Source of the DNA: Sphingosinicella sp.
Lineage (GTDB): Bacteria > Pseudomonadota > Alphaproteobacteria > Sphingomonadales > Sphingomonadaceae
Length of the DNA: 64,000 nt
Assembly: GCF_013911755.1 (NCBI RefSeq)
Contig: NZ_JACESP010000003.1
Span: 124,001 to 188,000 of the forward strand
Direction of reading: 5' to 3'
The notes under the pieces were generated by a model that worked only from the letters and a program-made list of their open reading frames with translations, was not told the DNA's origin and made no database searches. A program made the position numbers and the translations under genes. Positions 9,184 through 18,815 of this stretch are shown one piece after another. Positions within the stretch are counted from its first letter, which is position 1, and every line of letters begins with the position of its first letter.

Positions 9184-11241
9184 TCAACCTGGGCGATTCT
9201 TGCCCATCCACGCCGAGAGCGCGTTGGTGGAGGGCTGGCCCGCGCGCGTCGGATTGAGCCGGTCGTAAACCACCGCGTTTTCCAGCACGGCGCGCACGTA
9301 GCCGCGCGTCTCCATGAACGGGATCTCCTCCACCCAGCGCACGGCGTCGACGCTCGGCAGGCGGGGGTCGCCGTTCGCGGCGATCCATTTGCGCACGTTA
9401 CCCGCACCGGCGTTGTAGGAGGCGATCGCCAGCATGTGGTTGCCGCCCCACTGATCGACGAGGTTCAGGTAGTAAGTCGACCCGAGCTGGACGTTGTAGT
9501 TCGGATCGCCGGTCAGTGCTTCGGGACGATAGGTCGTCCCCATCTTGCCTGCCGTCTCGCGCGCCGTGCCCGGCATCAACTGCATCAGGCCGCGCGCGCC
9601 GGCGCGGCTGACGGCGGTGGGATCGAAGCGGCTTTCCTGGCGGGTGATCGCGTGGATCATCGTCCAGTTGCTCGTGAGCACGCCGCCGACGGGCAGCTGC
9701 GGGTAGGCGAAACGCAGGATCGCGGGAGGCCCGTCCACCAGTTCGCCGCGGCTCGCGATCAGCGCATAATCGGCACGGCCGAGCTGCTGCGCGAGTTCGC
9801 TGACGAGGAATTCGCGCGCGGACGTCTTGGCGCCATCCGCGAGCGTTTTCAGGAACAGGGTCTGCTTCGCCCGGTCACCGGCCAAGCCGAGCAGGCGCGC
9901 AGCCTCGACGCGGTCGTCCGCTGCGAACGCCTGACGCTCGGATGTCGGCACGGCAGGGTCGGCGGTCGCGGGAATCGAGAGCGGCCGGTTCAGCCGCTCA
10001 GCGGCGAGCTGGCCATAGAAGGTGAGGGGGAAACGCGCTGCGGTTTCGAAGTTCCGGTTCGCATCGATGGTGAGCCCGGCCGCTTCCGCTGCCCGACCCG
10101 CCCAGTAGTGCCCGCGCGAACGGGTTCCGGCGAACGCCGCCGCGGCGGCGAAGTTTTCGAAGTGGCGGACGGCCTCGCGCGCGCGGTTCAGGTTGTGGAG
10201 CGCTGTCCATCCGGCAAGCCATTCGAGGCTGGTGAACGTGTCACGCTCTGCGGCGCTGTAGCTGGTGAGCGCACGGTCAAAGGCAAAGCCGCCATGGTTG
10301 TGGGCGATCTCGAAGGCGAGGCTGTGTTGGTTGTCGTTTACCGCGCCGCGCGCTGCCGCCAATACCTCGGTCATCCAGGCGTTACGATCGCCCGCGCTCC
10401 CGGGTGTTATCTCGGCGCGTGCCAGAAGCTGACGTGCCGCAAGGCTGTTGCCGCTGGCGCGCAGGAAGGCGCTGCGGTCCGCTATGAGACCGGGATTGTT
10501 CTCGAAGCCGGAGCCGAGCTTGCCGAGCGCGAGGTTGGCATCGACCGCGGCCGGAGCCGCCGCCGCACCCCGGGCCGCTGCAGCCTTCTGAAGCGCTATG
10601 CGCGCCTCCGCGAGCGTGCGGTCGCTCCCCGACAGGAAGGTCAGCATCCGCGTCGCCGTCGCAAGATCGCCCTGCCAGAGGAGCCGATCCATGCGGAACA
10701 CGTGGTCGTCGCGGCTGAGGATCCCGCCGAACGCCGCGAGGAACTGGTTTTCAAGCGCGGGGCCGATGCCGCCCATACGCCACGCCTGCTTCGCTTCCGT
10801 ATTGGCGGCGTTGGTCATGCCCGCCGCCATCAAGGCTTCGGCGTGACGAAAGCGGCCGATGCCGGAAAGCGGCGGCAGCACGCGGAAGAAGGAGAGCCGC
10901 GCGGCCATCGGCGTCGTGTCCGTGATCGTACCCTCGGCGCGGCGGCGCAGATCATCCGCGCCAGGCCAGTCCGCATTGGTGCGCAGGAACTCGGAAAACT
11001 CTGAGAACGTAGCCGTGTATTCCGGGCGCCGCAGCCGGTCCCACAGCAGCAGCTTTCGCGCGCTCGGCGAGCCGCTGACACCCATCGCGGAGATCGGGCG
11101 GAACTCGCGCCGGGCCTGCGCTTCCAGCCCGGCCTTCAATGCGTCCGCGTCAGCGCGGGACTGGGCGACGGCGGGAGGTGCAGCAAGCGCCGCCGCCGAA
11201 AGCAGGGCAAATCGCAGAAGAACGCTGGTAACACTGGACAC
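9184..11241 (-). CDS. slt: Soluble lytic murein transglycosylase (Slt type)
   Basis: Cleaves the MurNAc-GlcNAc bond of peptidoglycan in the periplasm. It has a signal peptide ([21 protein letters not shown]), a long alpha-helical superhelix, and a C-terminal goose-lysozyme-like SLT domain with catalytic glutamate in [10 protein letters not shown], then [16 protein letters not shown] and [10 protein letters not shown]. The GTG at 11241 is chosen because AGGAGG lies upstream, although 12 nt away; an in-frame TTG at 11271 is the alternative. The product is about 685 aa. Confidence 0.9.
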   Translation of the reverse strand: MSSVTSVLLRFALLSAAALAAPPAVAQSRADADALKAGLEAQARREFRPISAMGVSGSPSARKLLLWDRLRRPEYTATFSEFSEFLRTNADWPGADDLRRRAEGTITDTTPMAARLSFFRVLPPLSGIGRFRHAEALMAAGMTNAANTEAKQAWRMGGIGPALENQFLAAFGGILSRDDHVFRMDRLLWQGDLATATRMLTFLSGSDRTLAEARIALQKAAAARGAAAAPAAVDANLALGKLGSGFENNPGLIADRSAFLRASGNSLAARQLLARAEITPGSAGDRNAWMTEVLAAARGAVNDNQHSLAFEIAHNHGGFAFDRALTSYSAAERDTFTSLEWLAGWTALHNLNRAREAVRHFENFAAAAAFAGTRSRGHYWAGRAAEAAGLTIDANRNFETAARFPLTFYGQLAAERLNRPLSIPATADPAVPTSERQAFAADDRVEAARLLGLAGDRAKQTLFLKTLADGAKTSAREFLVSELAQQLGRADYALIASRGELVDGPPAILRFAYPQLPVGGVLTSNWTMIHAITRQESRFDPTAVSRAGARGLMQLMPGTARETAGKMGTTYRPEALTGDPNYNVQLGSTYYLNLVDQWGGNHMLAIASYNAGAGNVRKWIAANGDPRLPSVDAVRWVEEIPFMETRGYVRAVLENAVVYDRLNPTRAGQPSTNALSAWMGKNRPG

Positions 11242-11342
11242 AGACTTTCCGAGCCTCCTATGACGCCACAAACAGGCCTAACGCCGCCAGAGCATGCAAG
11301 GGTGCAGCAGCGGCGCGCGTGAAGGCAACGGGCGAGAGTAGC

Positions 11343-12224
11343 ATGACAGCGAGATTCTACGGTTCCATTCCGGCACTTGTCACCCCGTTCCGCGACGGGT
11401 CGGTGGATTTTGCCACCTTCGAGGCGTTTGTGGACTGGCAGATCGCCGAAGGCAGCACGGGCCTTGTGCCTTGCGGCACCACTGGCGAATCGGCGACGAT
11501 GACGATTGATGAGCACAACGCCGTGATTGCCGCGTGTATCAAGGCCGCTGCCGGCCGCGTGCCGGTGATCGCGGGCTGCGGCTCCAACGACACCGCATGC
11601 GCCGTTTCGCACGCCCGCCACGCCGAGAAGGCGGGCGCGGACGGGGCGCTGGTCGTCAGCCCCTATTACAACAAGCCGAACCAGGAAGGCCTCTATCAGC
11701 ACTTCAAGGCGGTCGCCGAGGCGACCAGCCTGCCGATTATCGTCTACAACATCCCGGGACGCAGCGTCGTCGACATCGCGCCTGCGACGATGAAGCGGCT
11801 TTCCGAGATTCCCAACATCGTCGGCGTGAAAGACGCGACCGGCGTGATCCAGCGCATTTCGGAACAGCGCCTCTCCTGCGGGCGGGATTTCATTCAGCTT
11901 TCGGGCAACGACGACATGACGCTCGGCATCATGGCGTCGGGTGGTCACGGTTGCATCTCGGTGACCGCGAACGTTGCCCCGCGCCTGTGCGCCGAGTTTC
12001 AAGCCGCCTGCCTCGAAAAGCGCTGGGACGATGCGCTTGCGCTTCAGGACCGCCTCTTTCCGCTCCACGTGGGCCTCTTCAGCGATGCGAGCCCGGGACC
12101 CGCGAAATATGCGCTTTCGAAGCTCGGCAAGCTGCGCGAAGAGCTGCGCTTGCCGATGGTTCCGGCCGGAGAGGCCGCGCGGCGCATTGTGGATGCTGCG
12201 ATGGCCCATGCCGGGATCGCCTGA
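11343..12224 (+). CDS. dapA: 4-hydroxy-tetrahydrodipicolinate synthase
   Basis: First committed step of lysine and diaminopimelate synthesis: condenses pyruvate with aspartate semialdehyde. TIM barrel with [11 protein letters not shown] near the N terminus, catalytic tyrosine in [12 protein letters not shown] and Schiff-base lysine in GVKDATG. Start [16 protein letters not shown] gives 293 aa, typical; the frame extends eight codons upstream with no support. Its stop overlaps the smpB start as ATGA. Confidence 0.96.
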   Translation: MTARFYGSIPALVTPFRDGSVDFATFEAFVDWQIAEGSTGLVPCGTTGESATMTIDEHNAVIAACIKAAAGRVPVIAGCGSNDTACAVSHARHAEKAGADGALVVSPYYNKPNQEGLYQHFKAVAEATSLPIIVYNIPGRSVVDIAPATMKRLSEIPNIVGVKDATGVIQRISEQRLSCGRDFIQLSGNDDMTLGIMASGGHGCISVTANVAPRLCAEFQAACLEKRWDDALALQDRLFPLHVGLFSDASPGPAKYALSKLGKLREELRLPMVPAGEAARRIVDAAMAHAGIA

Positions 12225-12709
12225 TGGTGCGCCCGCAACGGGCAGGCAGTTTCAGCAAGGTCAAGACCGTCGCTGAAAACCGCAAGGCCCGCTACGAGTA
12301 TGCGATAGAAGACGTCTTCGAGGCCGGTATCGCGCTTACCGGCACCGAGGTGAAGTCGCTGCGCTTTGGCGAAGGCACGATTGCGGAGTCCTACGCCGAG
12401 GTGAACGGCGAGGAAGTCTGGCTGATCAATGCCAACATCCCTGAGTTCAGCCACGGCAACCGCTTCAATCACGAGCCGCGTCGGCCCCGCAAGCTGCTGC
12501 TGCACAGCCGTGAAATCGCCAAGCTGCACGGCGCCGTCGCCCGCCAAGGGATGACATTGGTGCCGCTCTCCATATATTTCAACGAACGGGGTCGTGCGAA
12601 GGTCGAGCTGGCGCTCGCCAAAGGCAAGAAGCTGCACGACAAGCGGGCGACCGAGCGCGACCGGGACTGGAAGCGCGATCAGGCGCGCATCCTCAGGGAT
12701 CGCGGTTAG
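12224..12709 (+). CDS. smpB: SsrA-binding protein SmpB
   Basis: Binds tmRNA and delivers it to stalled ribosomes for trans-translation. The OB-barrel family pattern is clear: [16 protein letters not shown], then [23 protein letters not shown], and a basic C-terminal tail ([18 protein letters not shown]). At 161 aa it has the normal length. The ATG overlaps the dapA stop by one base, so translation is likely coupled. Confidence 0.96.
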   Translation: MVRPQRAGSFSKVKTVAENRKARYEYAIEDVFEAGIALTGTEVKSLRFGEGTIAESYAEVNGEEVWLINANIPEFSHGNRFNHEPRRPRKLLLHSREIAKLHGAVARQGMTLVPLSIYFNERGRAKVELALAKGKKLHDKRATERDRDWKRDQARILRDRG

Positions 12710-12717
12710 GGTTTTCG

Positions 12718-13290
12718 ATGCGGCTCATAACGTGGCTGAAGGAAAAGCGCCCCTCGCGCGAGGCGATGCTGGAAAATCGCTGGATGCGGCCATTCGCCAA
12801 CACGATCGGAAATCCGATCATCTGGCATTTCAACCGCAAGTCGGTGGCGCGCGGCGTCGCGCTCGGCATGTTCTTCGGGCTCTCGATTCCCTTCGCGCAG
12901 GCGCCCGCAGCGGCGCTGTTCGCCGTGCCGTGCCGCGCAAACCTGCCGGTGGCGGCCTTTGTCACGTTCATCTCGAACCCGCTTACGACGCCCTTCATCT
13001 ATCTCGGCGCCTACGAGATCGGGCGCTGGATGCTGCGGATTCAGGATGGCGGCCTCGCCAACATGAATGCCGATCACTGGTTCGAGGAATTGAGTGTGGT
13101 GCTCACGAATGCGCCGCTGCCCACCGCGCTCGGCCTGTTCACGATCGCGACGCTGGGGGCGGTCATCGGCTACCTCGGCCTTCATGGTATATGGCGGCTG
13201 TGGATCCACCAGCGGCTGGAGGCGCGGCGGAAGCGTGATGCGCGGCGGACGGGAGATAAAGATGGACGGGTTCCGGGAAAAGCTGGTTGA
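12718..13290 (+). CDS. DUF2062 domain membrane protein
   Basis: Inner-membrane protein of unknown function. The DUF2062 pattern is visible: a short amphipathic start (RPSREAMLENRWMRPF), then SVARGVALGMFFGLSIPFAQ, FISNPLTTPFIYLGAYEIGRW, and a last hydrophobic helix (ATLGAVIGYLGLHGIWRLW). It is 190 aa with about four membrane segments. It follows smpB by 8 bp, and the next gene starts inside its 3' end. Confidence 0.85.
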   Translation: MRLITWLKEKRPSREAMLENRWMRPFANTIGNPIIWHFNRKSVARGVALGMFFGLSIPFAQAPAAALFAVPCRANLPVAAFVTFISNPLTTPFIYLGAYEIGRWMLRIQDGGLANMNADHWFEELSVVLTNAPLPTALGLFTIATLGAVIGYLGLHGIWRLWIHQRLEARRKRDARRTGDKDGRVPGKAG

Positions 13291-13906
13291 AACCAAGAAG
13301 GCCTGGGCACGCGCCGGACGCCTGCTGACGGGCAAGACCGCCGAACACGGCATCGACCGACTGCCGCCGGGGCAGCGGCTCGTGGAAAACTGGCCGGTGC
13401 TCGATCTCGGCATCCAGCCCGATGTGCCGAAAGCCGACTGGCGGCTTGTCATCGACGGCGCGGTCGAGAATCCGGTGACGTGGGATTGGGAGGCGTTCCT
13501 CGCGCAGCCGCAGGTCGAGGACGTTTCCGATATCCATTGCGTTACGCAGTGGTCGCGCTACGACAATCGCTGGAACGGCGTTTCGACGCGCCACATCGCC
13601 GATGCCGTGAAACCGCAGGCGGATGTGAAGCACGTGCTCTTCACCAGCTACGACGGCTACACGACGAACATCGAATTGGCGCACTTCCTCGAAGAGGACT
13701 GCCTCGTCGCGCACACGCATGACGGTCAGCCGATCAGCCGCGAACACGGCGGGCCTGCGCGGCTCGTGGTCCCGCGCTACTACTTCTGGAAGAGCCCGAA
13801 GTGGGTGAAGCGCATCACCTTCACGACCGAGGACAAGCCGGGCTTCTGGGAAGTGCGCGGCTATCACAATGTCGGCGATCCGTGGCTGGAACAGCGCTAC
13901 AGTTGA
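13262..13906 (+). CDS. Molybdopterin-dependent oxidoreductase, sulfite oxidase/YedY fold
   Basis: Holds the molybdenum cofactor in a sulfite-oxidase-like domain. The cysteine that ligates Mo is in DIHCVTQWSRYDNRWNG (about residue 90), followed by DGYTTNIEL and the binding segment GGPARLVVPRYYFWKSPKWVKRI. At 214 aa it consists of the catalytic domain only, without a dimerisation domain or a clear Tat signal, so it may be cytoplasmic. The ATG lies within the last 29 nt of the DUF2062 gene, suggesting coupling. Substrate unknown. Confidence 0.85.
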   Translation: MDGFREKLVETKKAWARAGRLLTGKTAEHGIDRLPPGQRLVENWPVLDLGIQPDVPKADWRLVIDGAVENPVTWDWEAFLAQPQVEDVSDIHCVTQWSRYDNRWNGVSTRHIADAVKPQADVKHVLFTSYDGYTTNIELAHFLEEDCLVAHTHDGQPISREHGGPARLVVPRYYFWKSPKWVKRITFTTEDKPGFWEVRGYHNVGDPWLEQRYS

Positions 13907-14010
13907 ACGTTCGTATAACGGAGTCGGCAGTTCATCGAATCCGCGGGTTCCCCGCGCGCGCGGGGAGGGTAGGTTTCCCGCATGATCATCCGTTGCAGGG
14001 ACCGCCAATC

Positions 14011-16044
14011 ATGAAGACCATTTTTCTATGCGCTGTCGCGACGACGGCCCTATTTGCCGCGCCTGCCCTGGCCGCTGACAAGCCTGAAATCGCCCCTTGG
14101 GGCTTCGATGCGGCGGGTATGGACCGCAGCATCGCGCCGGGTGACGATTTCCTCGGCTATGGCGGTGGCGCCTATCTGCGCCAGCTCGAGATTCCCGCGG
14201 ATCGCTCGAACTACGGTATGTTCACCAGGCTGCGCGATCTCAGCCAGGAACGCACGCGCGAAATCATTCAGGCTGCAGCGAGCGGCCATGCGGGCAAGGG
14301 GTCGGCCGGTCAGAAGGTCGGCGACTACTATGCAAGCTATCTCGACGAGGCCGCGATCGAGGCGAAAGGGCTGAATCCGATCAAGGCCGATCTTGACGCC
14401 GTCGCAGCGCTCGGGTCGAAGTCCGCGTTTGCCGCCGCGCTCGGCGACGCGCTCCGCAGCTACGGCCCGTCGCCGTTCCTCTACTACATCAATCAGGACG
14501 AAAAGGCGCCGGATCACTACATCCCCGTTTTCTACCAGGGCGGCATCGGCCTTCCCGACCGCGACTATTACCTCGTCGACAATCCGACCTATGTCGACGC
14601 ACGGGAGAAATACAAGGCGCACATCGCGCGGATGTTCTCGCTTGCGGGCGTGCCTGCGGCGGAGGCTTCCAAGAAGGCAGCCGCAATCTACGAGCTCGAA
14701 CACAAGTTCGCGGAAGTCCACTGGACGGTCGTCGACAGCCGAGATTCCGACAAGGCGTACAACAAGTGGACGAAGTCGGATTTCGCCGCAAAAGCACCGG
14801 GCCTCGACTGGAGCACCTTCTTCGCGGCCGCGGGGCTGGGGAACCAGAACGAATTCATCGTCAGCCAGCCGAGCAGCTTCACGGGCATGGCGAAGGTCAT
14901 CGCGGGCGCCGACATCGCGACGCTGCGCGACTGGCTGACGTTCAAAACGCTGAAGGACGCCGCGCCGCTGCTGCCCAAGGCCTTTGTCGATGAAAACTTC
15001 GCGTTCGAAGGCACGACGCTCTCGGGCACGCCGCAGATTCAGCCGCGCTGGAAGCGTGGTGTCGACTCGGTCAACAGTGCGCTCGGCGAGGCGGTGGGCG
15101 AACTCTACGTCGCCAAACACTTCACGCCGGAGGCAAAGGCGCAGGCGGACGAGCTTGTTCGCAACCTCATCGCCGCCATGGATGTGCGCATCGCGAACCT
15201 CGCGTGGATGACGCCCGAGACGAAGACGAAGGCGCGCGCCAAGCTCGCGTCCTTCAAGCCGAAGATCGGCTACCCCGTGAAGTGGATCGACTATTCCGCG
15301 CTCGAGATCGTGCCGGGCGACGCCTTCGGCAACGCGAAGCGCGCGGCGGCATTCGAATACGACCGCAATCTCGCCAAGCTTGGGAAGCCGATTGATCGCG
15401 ACGAATGGCTCATGACGCCGCAGACGGTGAACGCCTATGCGAACCCGACGATGAACGAGGTCGTGTTCCCCGCCGCCATCCTGCAGCCGCCGTTCTTCGA
15501 TCCGAATGCCGATCCGGCGATCAACTATGGCGGCATCGGCGCGGTGATCGGCCACGAGATCACGCACCACTTCGACGATCAGGGCCGCAAGTACGACCCC
15601 ACCGGCAAGCTTGCCGACTGGTGGACGCCCGAAGACGTGAAGCGCTTCAAGGTCTACACCGATCAGGTGGTCGCGCAGTACGGCGCCTACGAACCGCTCC
15701 CCGGCGCGCGCGTGAACGGCGAGCTGACGCTGGGCGAGAACATCGCGGACATCGCGGGCCTCACCGTTGCCTATGATGCCTACAGGAAATCACTCGGCGG
15801 CAAGCCCGCGCCCGTGCTCGACGGCTTCACTGGCGATCAGCGCTTCTTCCTCGGCTACTCGCAGATCTGGCGGCAAAAATATCGCGACGCCCAGCTGCAG
15901 CAGCAACTCGCGACGGATCCGCACACGCCCGGAAACTGGCGCCCAACCGCCGTGCGTAACCTTGATGCGTGGTATCCCGCGTTCGACGTGAAGCCGGGGC
16001 AGAAGCTCTATCTCCCCGAAGATCGGCGCATCCACATCTGGTAA
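14011..16044 (+). CDS. Exported M13 (neprilysin/PepO) family metallopeptidase
   Basis: Zinc endopeptidase that cleaves peptides in the periplasm or outside the cell. Signal peptide [21 protein letters not shown]; zinc motif HExxH in [14 protein letters not shown] and the third zinc ligand in [32 protein letters not shown] is typical of M13. At 677 aa it is the usual length. The frame is open upstream but the signal peptide fixes the start. The gene ends 48 bp before tRNA-Pro. Confidence 0.93.
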   Translation: MKTIFLCAVATTALFAAPALAADKPEIAPWGFDAAGMDRSIAPGDDFLGYGGGAYLRQLEIPADRSNYGMFTRLRDLSQERTREIIQAAASGHAGKGSAGQKVGDYYASYLDEAAIEAKGLNPIKADLDAVAALGSKSAFAAALGDALRSYGPSPFLYYINQDEKAPDHYIPVFYQGGIGLPDRDYYLVDNPTYVDAREKYKAHIARMFSLAGVPAAEASKKAAAIYELEHKFAEVHWTVVDSRDSDKAYNKWTKSDFAAKAPGLDWSTFFAAAGLGNQNEFIVSQPSSFTGMAKVIAGADIATLRDWLTFKTLKDAAPLLPKAFVDENFAFEGTTLSGTPQIQPRWKRGVDSVNSALGEAVGELYVAKHFTPEAKAQADELVRNLIAAMDVRIANLAWMTPETKTKARAKLASFKPKIGYPVKWIDYSALEIVPGDAFGNAKRAAAFEYDRNLAKLGKPIDRDEWLMTPQTVNAYANPTMNEVVFPAAILQPPFFDPNADPAINYGGIGAVIGHEITHHFDDQGRKYDPTGKLADWWTPEDVKRFKVYTDQVVAQYGAYEPLPGARVNGELTLGENIADIAGLTVAYDAYRKSLGGKPAPVLDGFTGDQRFFLGYSQIWRQKYRDAQLQQQLATDPHTPGNWRPTAVRNLDAWYPAFDVKPGQKLYLPEDRRIHIW

Positions 16045-16091
16045 ATCCTTGACGCGCGGGAGCCGGCCCGCCATGGACGGCTCCTTCGCGT

Positions 16092-16168
<77 letters not shown>

Positions 16169-16207
16169 CCTCTTAAAAATGGCTGATTTCTGCGGTTTTT
16201 AGAGAGC

Positions 16208-16243
16208 GCTCTGTAGCAAGTTCTGTAGCGACCTCTGTAGCAA
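16208..16243. repeat. Left-end triple repeat, candidate integrase arm sites
   Basis: Three direct copies of CTGTAGCAA-like sequence at exact 12-bp spacing (16211, 16223, 16235), 40 bp inside attL. The first 22 bp of the block are identical to 31009-31030 near attR. Repeats flanking the core on both sides fit arm-type binding sites of a lambda-class integrase; that role is inferred. Confidence 0.65.
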
Positions 16244-16290
16244 ATATGAACGGAATTGAGGCGAGCCGTGCCGCGTCGCGCGCTACGTTC

Positions 16291-16319
16291 TTGAAGAACA
16301 AAATAAGAACATTTATCCT
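16291..16319 (+). promoter_or_regulatory. Candidate promoter with embedded LexA (SOS) box
   Basis: TTGAAG (16291-16296), a 17-bp spacer and TATCCT (16314-16319). Inside it lies GAAC-AAAATAA-GAAC (16296-16310), the alphaproteobacterial LexA operator pattern GAAC-N7-GAAC. LexA bound here would block the promoter, so the gene at 16352 should be induced by DNA damage. Confidence 0.65.
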
Positions 16320-16351
16320 CGCGCTGATTCTGTAAGCGCCGAGGTATGACC

Positions 16352-16549
16352 ATGCACCACGACACCGCTTTGCGTGCGGCTGCACGCGCGATCTTCGAGA
16401 ACGTCTATCCCGGCGATGATTGGTCGCCGGTGACCTTCGATGAGGCGGAACGCTTTCGGACGGTCCACTACCGCAACGCGGTCGAGGCGGCACGCATGGC
16501 GCGCGCCTGCTTCACGCCGGAGGGGGCGCGGCAGTTGGCGTTGTTATAG
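16352..16549 (+). CDS. Small protein under the SOS-type promoter
   Basis: Unknown 65-aa protein (MHHDTALRAAARAIFENVY...), partly helical, with no recognised domain. The ATG at 16352 has GAGGT six bases upstream; ATG 16346 is in frame but touches the Shine-Dalgarno. It is the only plus-strand gene at the left end of the element, just inside attL, behind a promoter holding a LexA-like box, and it ends before a strong terminator. By position it could be an excisionase, antirepressor or induction switch, but nothing in the sequence shows which. Confidence 0.55.
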   Translation: MHHDTALRAAARAIFENVYPGDDWSPVTFDEAERFRTVHYRNAVEAARMARACFTPEGARQLALL

Positions 16550-16559
16550 GCAGAAATGA

Positions 16560-16587
16560 AAGGGGCGATCCGTCAGGATCGCCCCTT
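16560..16587. terminator. Bidirectional terminator
   Basis: Stem AAGGGGCGATCC with loop GTCA and a perfect complement, between the plus-strand small gene and the minus-strand PEP-CTERM gene. Confidence 0.8.
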
Positions 16588-16610
16588 CAAGTTCTGAGTG
16601 TACGGGATCG

Positions 16611-17216
16611 CTATGCCATCTTACGGCGACGCGTTATGCCGAGGCCAGCAAGGCCAAGCCCGAACAGCGCTAGCGCGGCGGGTTCAGGGACATCAGTAGA
16701 GGATGAGGCTACCTCAAACGTCCACGAATAGTCCCAAGTGGTTGTGTCGTCGCAAGCGCATCCGGTTGCGTAGTGAATCATTGTATACACGCCAGAATCG
16801 AGCGGAAGCGTGGACGTGAAGTATTGTACTGGACTCGGTGTCGTCATGAGCGGAAGCCATTGCTCGTCGTCATAAAGTCCGGGCCATTCGCCCAATACTA
16901 GCGCATTGTCCCAAGCAAGTCCCCAGCCATTAGCCTTTGTAATAACCCAATCCAAGGTTATTGAAACGAGGGTGTGTCCTGCCGCTATTTCGAACTTGAA
17001 GCCATCTAAGTCAGATGGGCCTGATTCGCCGCCAAACGCAGCTGAACCTTTAATGACATTGTTGCCGGAATATAACGTTATCGGCGTGCTCCCATCTGGG
17101 TTAGCCGAGAAGTCTCCATTAATGGCTTCATCATAGACAATCGCGGCATTGGCAGAGGTGCTTACGAACGCGATGGCAGCTACTAAATACTTTAACCGAA
17201 GCATTATGCCCTCCAA
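16611..17216 (-). CDS. PEP-CTERM sorting-signal protein carried by the element
   Basis: Exported protein with a signal peptide (MLRLKYLVAAIAFVSTSANA) and a C-terminal sorting tail: VPEPAALALFGLGLAGLG then RRRK. Such tails are recognised by exosortase and often mark surface or biofilm-matrix proteins. The middle is a beta-rich domain of about 150 aa of unknown function. The region is lower in GC than the chromosomal PEP-CTERM gene at 49640. It lies inside the att repeats, which is unusual for phage-like elements. The start may be the M at residue 1 or residue 5 (MEGIMLRLK). Confidence 0.8.
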   Translation of the reverse strand: MEGIMLRLKYLVAAIAFVSTSANAAIVYDEAINGDFSANPDGSTPITLYSGNNVIKGSAAFGGESGPSDLDGFKFEIAAGHTLVSITLDWVITKANGWGLAWDNALVLGEWPGLYDDEQWLPLMTTPSPVQYFTSTLPLDSGVYTMIHYATGCACDDTTTWDYSWTFEVASSSTDVPEPAALALFGLGLAGLGITRRRKMA

Positions 17217-17395
17217 GATAGAAAGACGACGAGAAGCAAAATCAGGGCCAATGGCTTAAAACCGAGCATTGTGAGTGCCAGTCACTTCAAAGTGTAAGGA
17301 ATTCAAGACAAAAGTCCTTGTGTCATTTGACACACACCGCACCCATGCCTCTATGAGTCGTCCCCGCCGCGATCCATGCGGTAGGAGATACGATC

Positions 17396-17554
17396 ATGCC
17401 CACGACCGAAGAGTTACACCGCACCCTGCCGACCATCGCCTTGATGCTCGAATGGGCCGACCACCACGACGAAGCCGACGCGATCTATGCGCGCCTAGAG
17501 GCTGAGGGGTGGGTTGATTGGGACGAAAAACCGAATCAGTTGCCGTCAGGTTAG
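17396..17554 (+). CDS. Small unknown protein
   Basis: A 52-aa acidic peptide (MPTTEELHRTLPTIALMLEW...), preceded by AGGAGA at 7-nt spacing. No family is recognised. It ends 10 bp before the convergent Mrr-like gene. Base composition resembles the GC-rich host rather than the AT-rich neighbour. Support is the good ribosome site and the sensible amino-acid composition only. Confidence 0.5.
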   Translation: MPTTEELHRTLPTIALMLEWADHHDEADAIYARLEAEGWVDWDEKPNQLPSG

Positions 17555-17563
17555 GGATGGAAG

Positions 17564-18415
17564 TTAAGGCCGCAAATCTTTGAACCTGATCGATCGACTT
17601 TTTGTTTGATTAGAAACGGAATATTTTTCGCCATGATTAACAAACAATATTTTTGATAACTCGCCATTATCATCTAATTCTGCCGTTGCAATTCTGGCTA
17701 GCAATTTTGAGTTTGTTACATCTACATATTTTTGCATAATTAAAGGAATAGAGTTTATGTCTACCGTATAATGCGAAGTTATTTCAATGGACGTTATTGG
17801 TATTTTCTCTCCATTGTTGTCAAATGCCGAAAATTCATCCCCTTTAATTTTGAAGTTAATTTTGAACGATCCAATTTTATGATTTCCTCTATCATTTATT
17901 TTTTCTAAAGAGATTTTAGAAAAATCTTCAATAGACGCAACTTTGTTTAGTCTATTAAATATTTTGTAGCTGTCTTTTGAGGGTCCGGAAAAATTTATAA
18001 TAACATAAGTTCGTGTAAATGAAACTTTTGGCTCGGGTATACTCGTAATCGCCCAGCCATCAATATTGTCTTGTTCTATCGAGAAGCAAAGGATGCCTTT
18101 TTTCTCAGCTTTCAGTAATGCGGTTGTATAGAAACCTTTCGAAGATGCAATTATCCCGCTATTGACACCAGTATCATTGCATTTTGTAGAGAATTCTTCT
18201 ACTTGACCTACGCCAATGGGTCGAGATCGATCTCGACACTCGATCGCGATGATTAAATCGTGATGGCCATTTTTACTAAATATGACAACATCATGCTCTC
18301 TCATGCGGCCCGTAATTTTATCTCGAAGGCGATAAGGGGATTCTATTTTTGCTTCGGTTAATTGCTTTTCCAAGAATGCGACCAACCGTTGAAGATTTTC
18401 ACCCGGCTTTCTCAT
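17564..18415 (-). CDS. Restriction-endonuclease-like (Mrr_cat type) protein
   Basis: Probable PD-(D/E)xK nuclease. In the first 90 residues REHDVVIF and, 15 residues on, IIAIECRDRSRPIGVGQVEEF give the Asp and ExK/ExR-like pattern of the Mrr catalytic fold (ECR in place of ExK), followed by GIIASSKGF. The remaining 180 aa are unknown and may bind DNA or another target. The ATG at 18415 follows GGAGGCGGT. Base composition is strikingly AT-rich against its neighbours, a sign of separate transfer. A defence or anti-plasmid role is likely but inferred. Confidence 0.65.
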   Translation of the reverse strand: MRKPGENLQRLVAFLEKQLTEAKIESPYRLRDKITGRMREHDVVIFSKNGHHDLIIAIECRDRSRPIGVGQVEEFSTKCNDTGVNSGIIASSKGFYTTALLKAEKKGILCFSIEQDNIDGWAITSIPEPKVSFTRTYVIINFSGPSKDSYKIFNRLNKVASIEDFSKISLEKINDRGNHKIGSFKINFKIKGDEFSAFDNNGEKIPITSIEITSHYTVDINSIPLIMQKYVDVTNSKLLARIATAELDDNGELSKILFVNHGEKYSVSNQTKSRSIRFKDLRP

Positions 18416-18491
18416 ACCGCCTCCCAATTCGCGGTTTCATTTTTAGGGGTCGGATCGATGTTATCCGGCATGGACTTCAAGAAATCCTTCG

Positions 18492-18815
18492 CTAGGGGGT
18501 GCCCTTCCAGCAAGCGAGCTCAGTTTCGTTACGGAAGTCGGCAACCGCGTTCTCGCGGTTCTCATCGGTTAAAAAGCGCGGCTTTTCGTAGGCGGCGACA
18601 ATCAATGTCCGCAATAAGCTTTTTAGGTCGGGATCGTCGGTCTGTATCGTGGCGAGTACCTCACTCATGGCAACACCCTGCTGCCGGGCATTCATGATTG
18701 ATCGGGATAATGATCCGAGAGAGGTGCATAGTTTGTCTTGGCGTTCGTCTGCTTGTGCTGGACTGCCGCACGCGGAGAGGCCCGCGCACGCCACGAGAAT
18801 AATCAAAAGTCTCAT
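18492..18815 (-). CDS. Small predicted lipoprotein
   Basis: A 107-aa protein starting MRLLIILVACAGLSACGSP; LSAC is a lipobox, so it should be processed by signal peptidase II and anchored in the envelope. The mature part is helical with no recognised domain (DKLCTSLGSLSRSIMN...). It lies between the Mrr-like nuclease and the serine recombinase in the element and may be a lysogenic-conversion gene. Confidence 0.65.
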   Translation of the reverse strand: MRLLIILVACAGLSACGSPAQADERQDKLCTSLGSLSRSIMNARQQGVAMSEVLATIQTDDPDLKSLLRTLIVAAYEKPRFLTDENRENAVADFRNETELACWKGTP

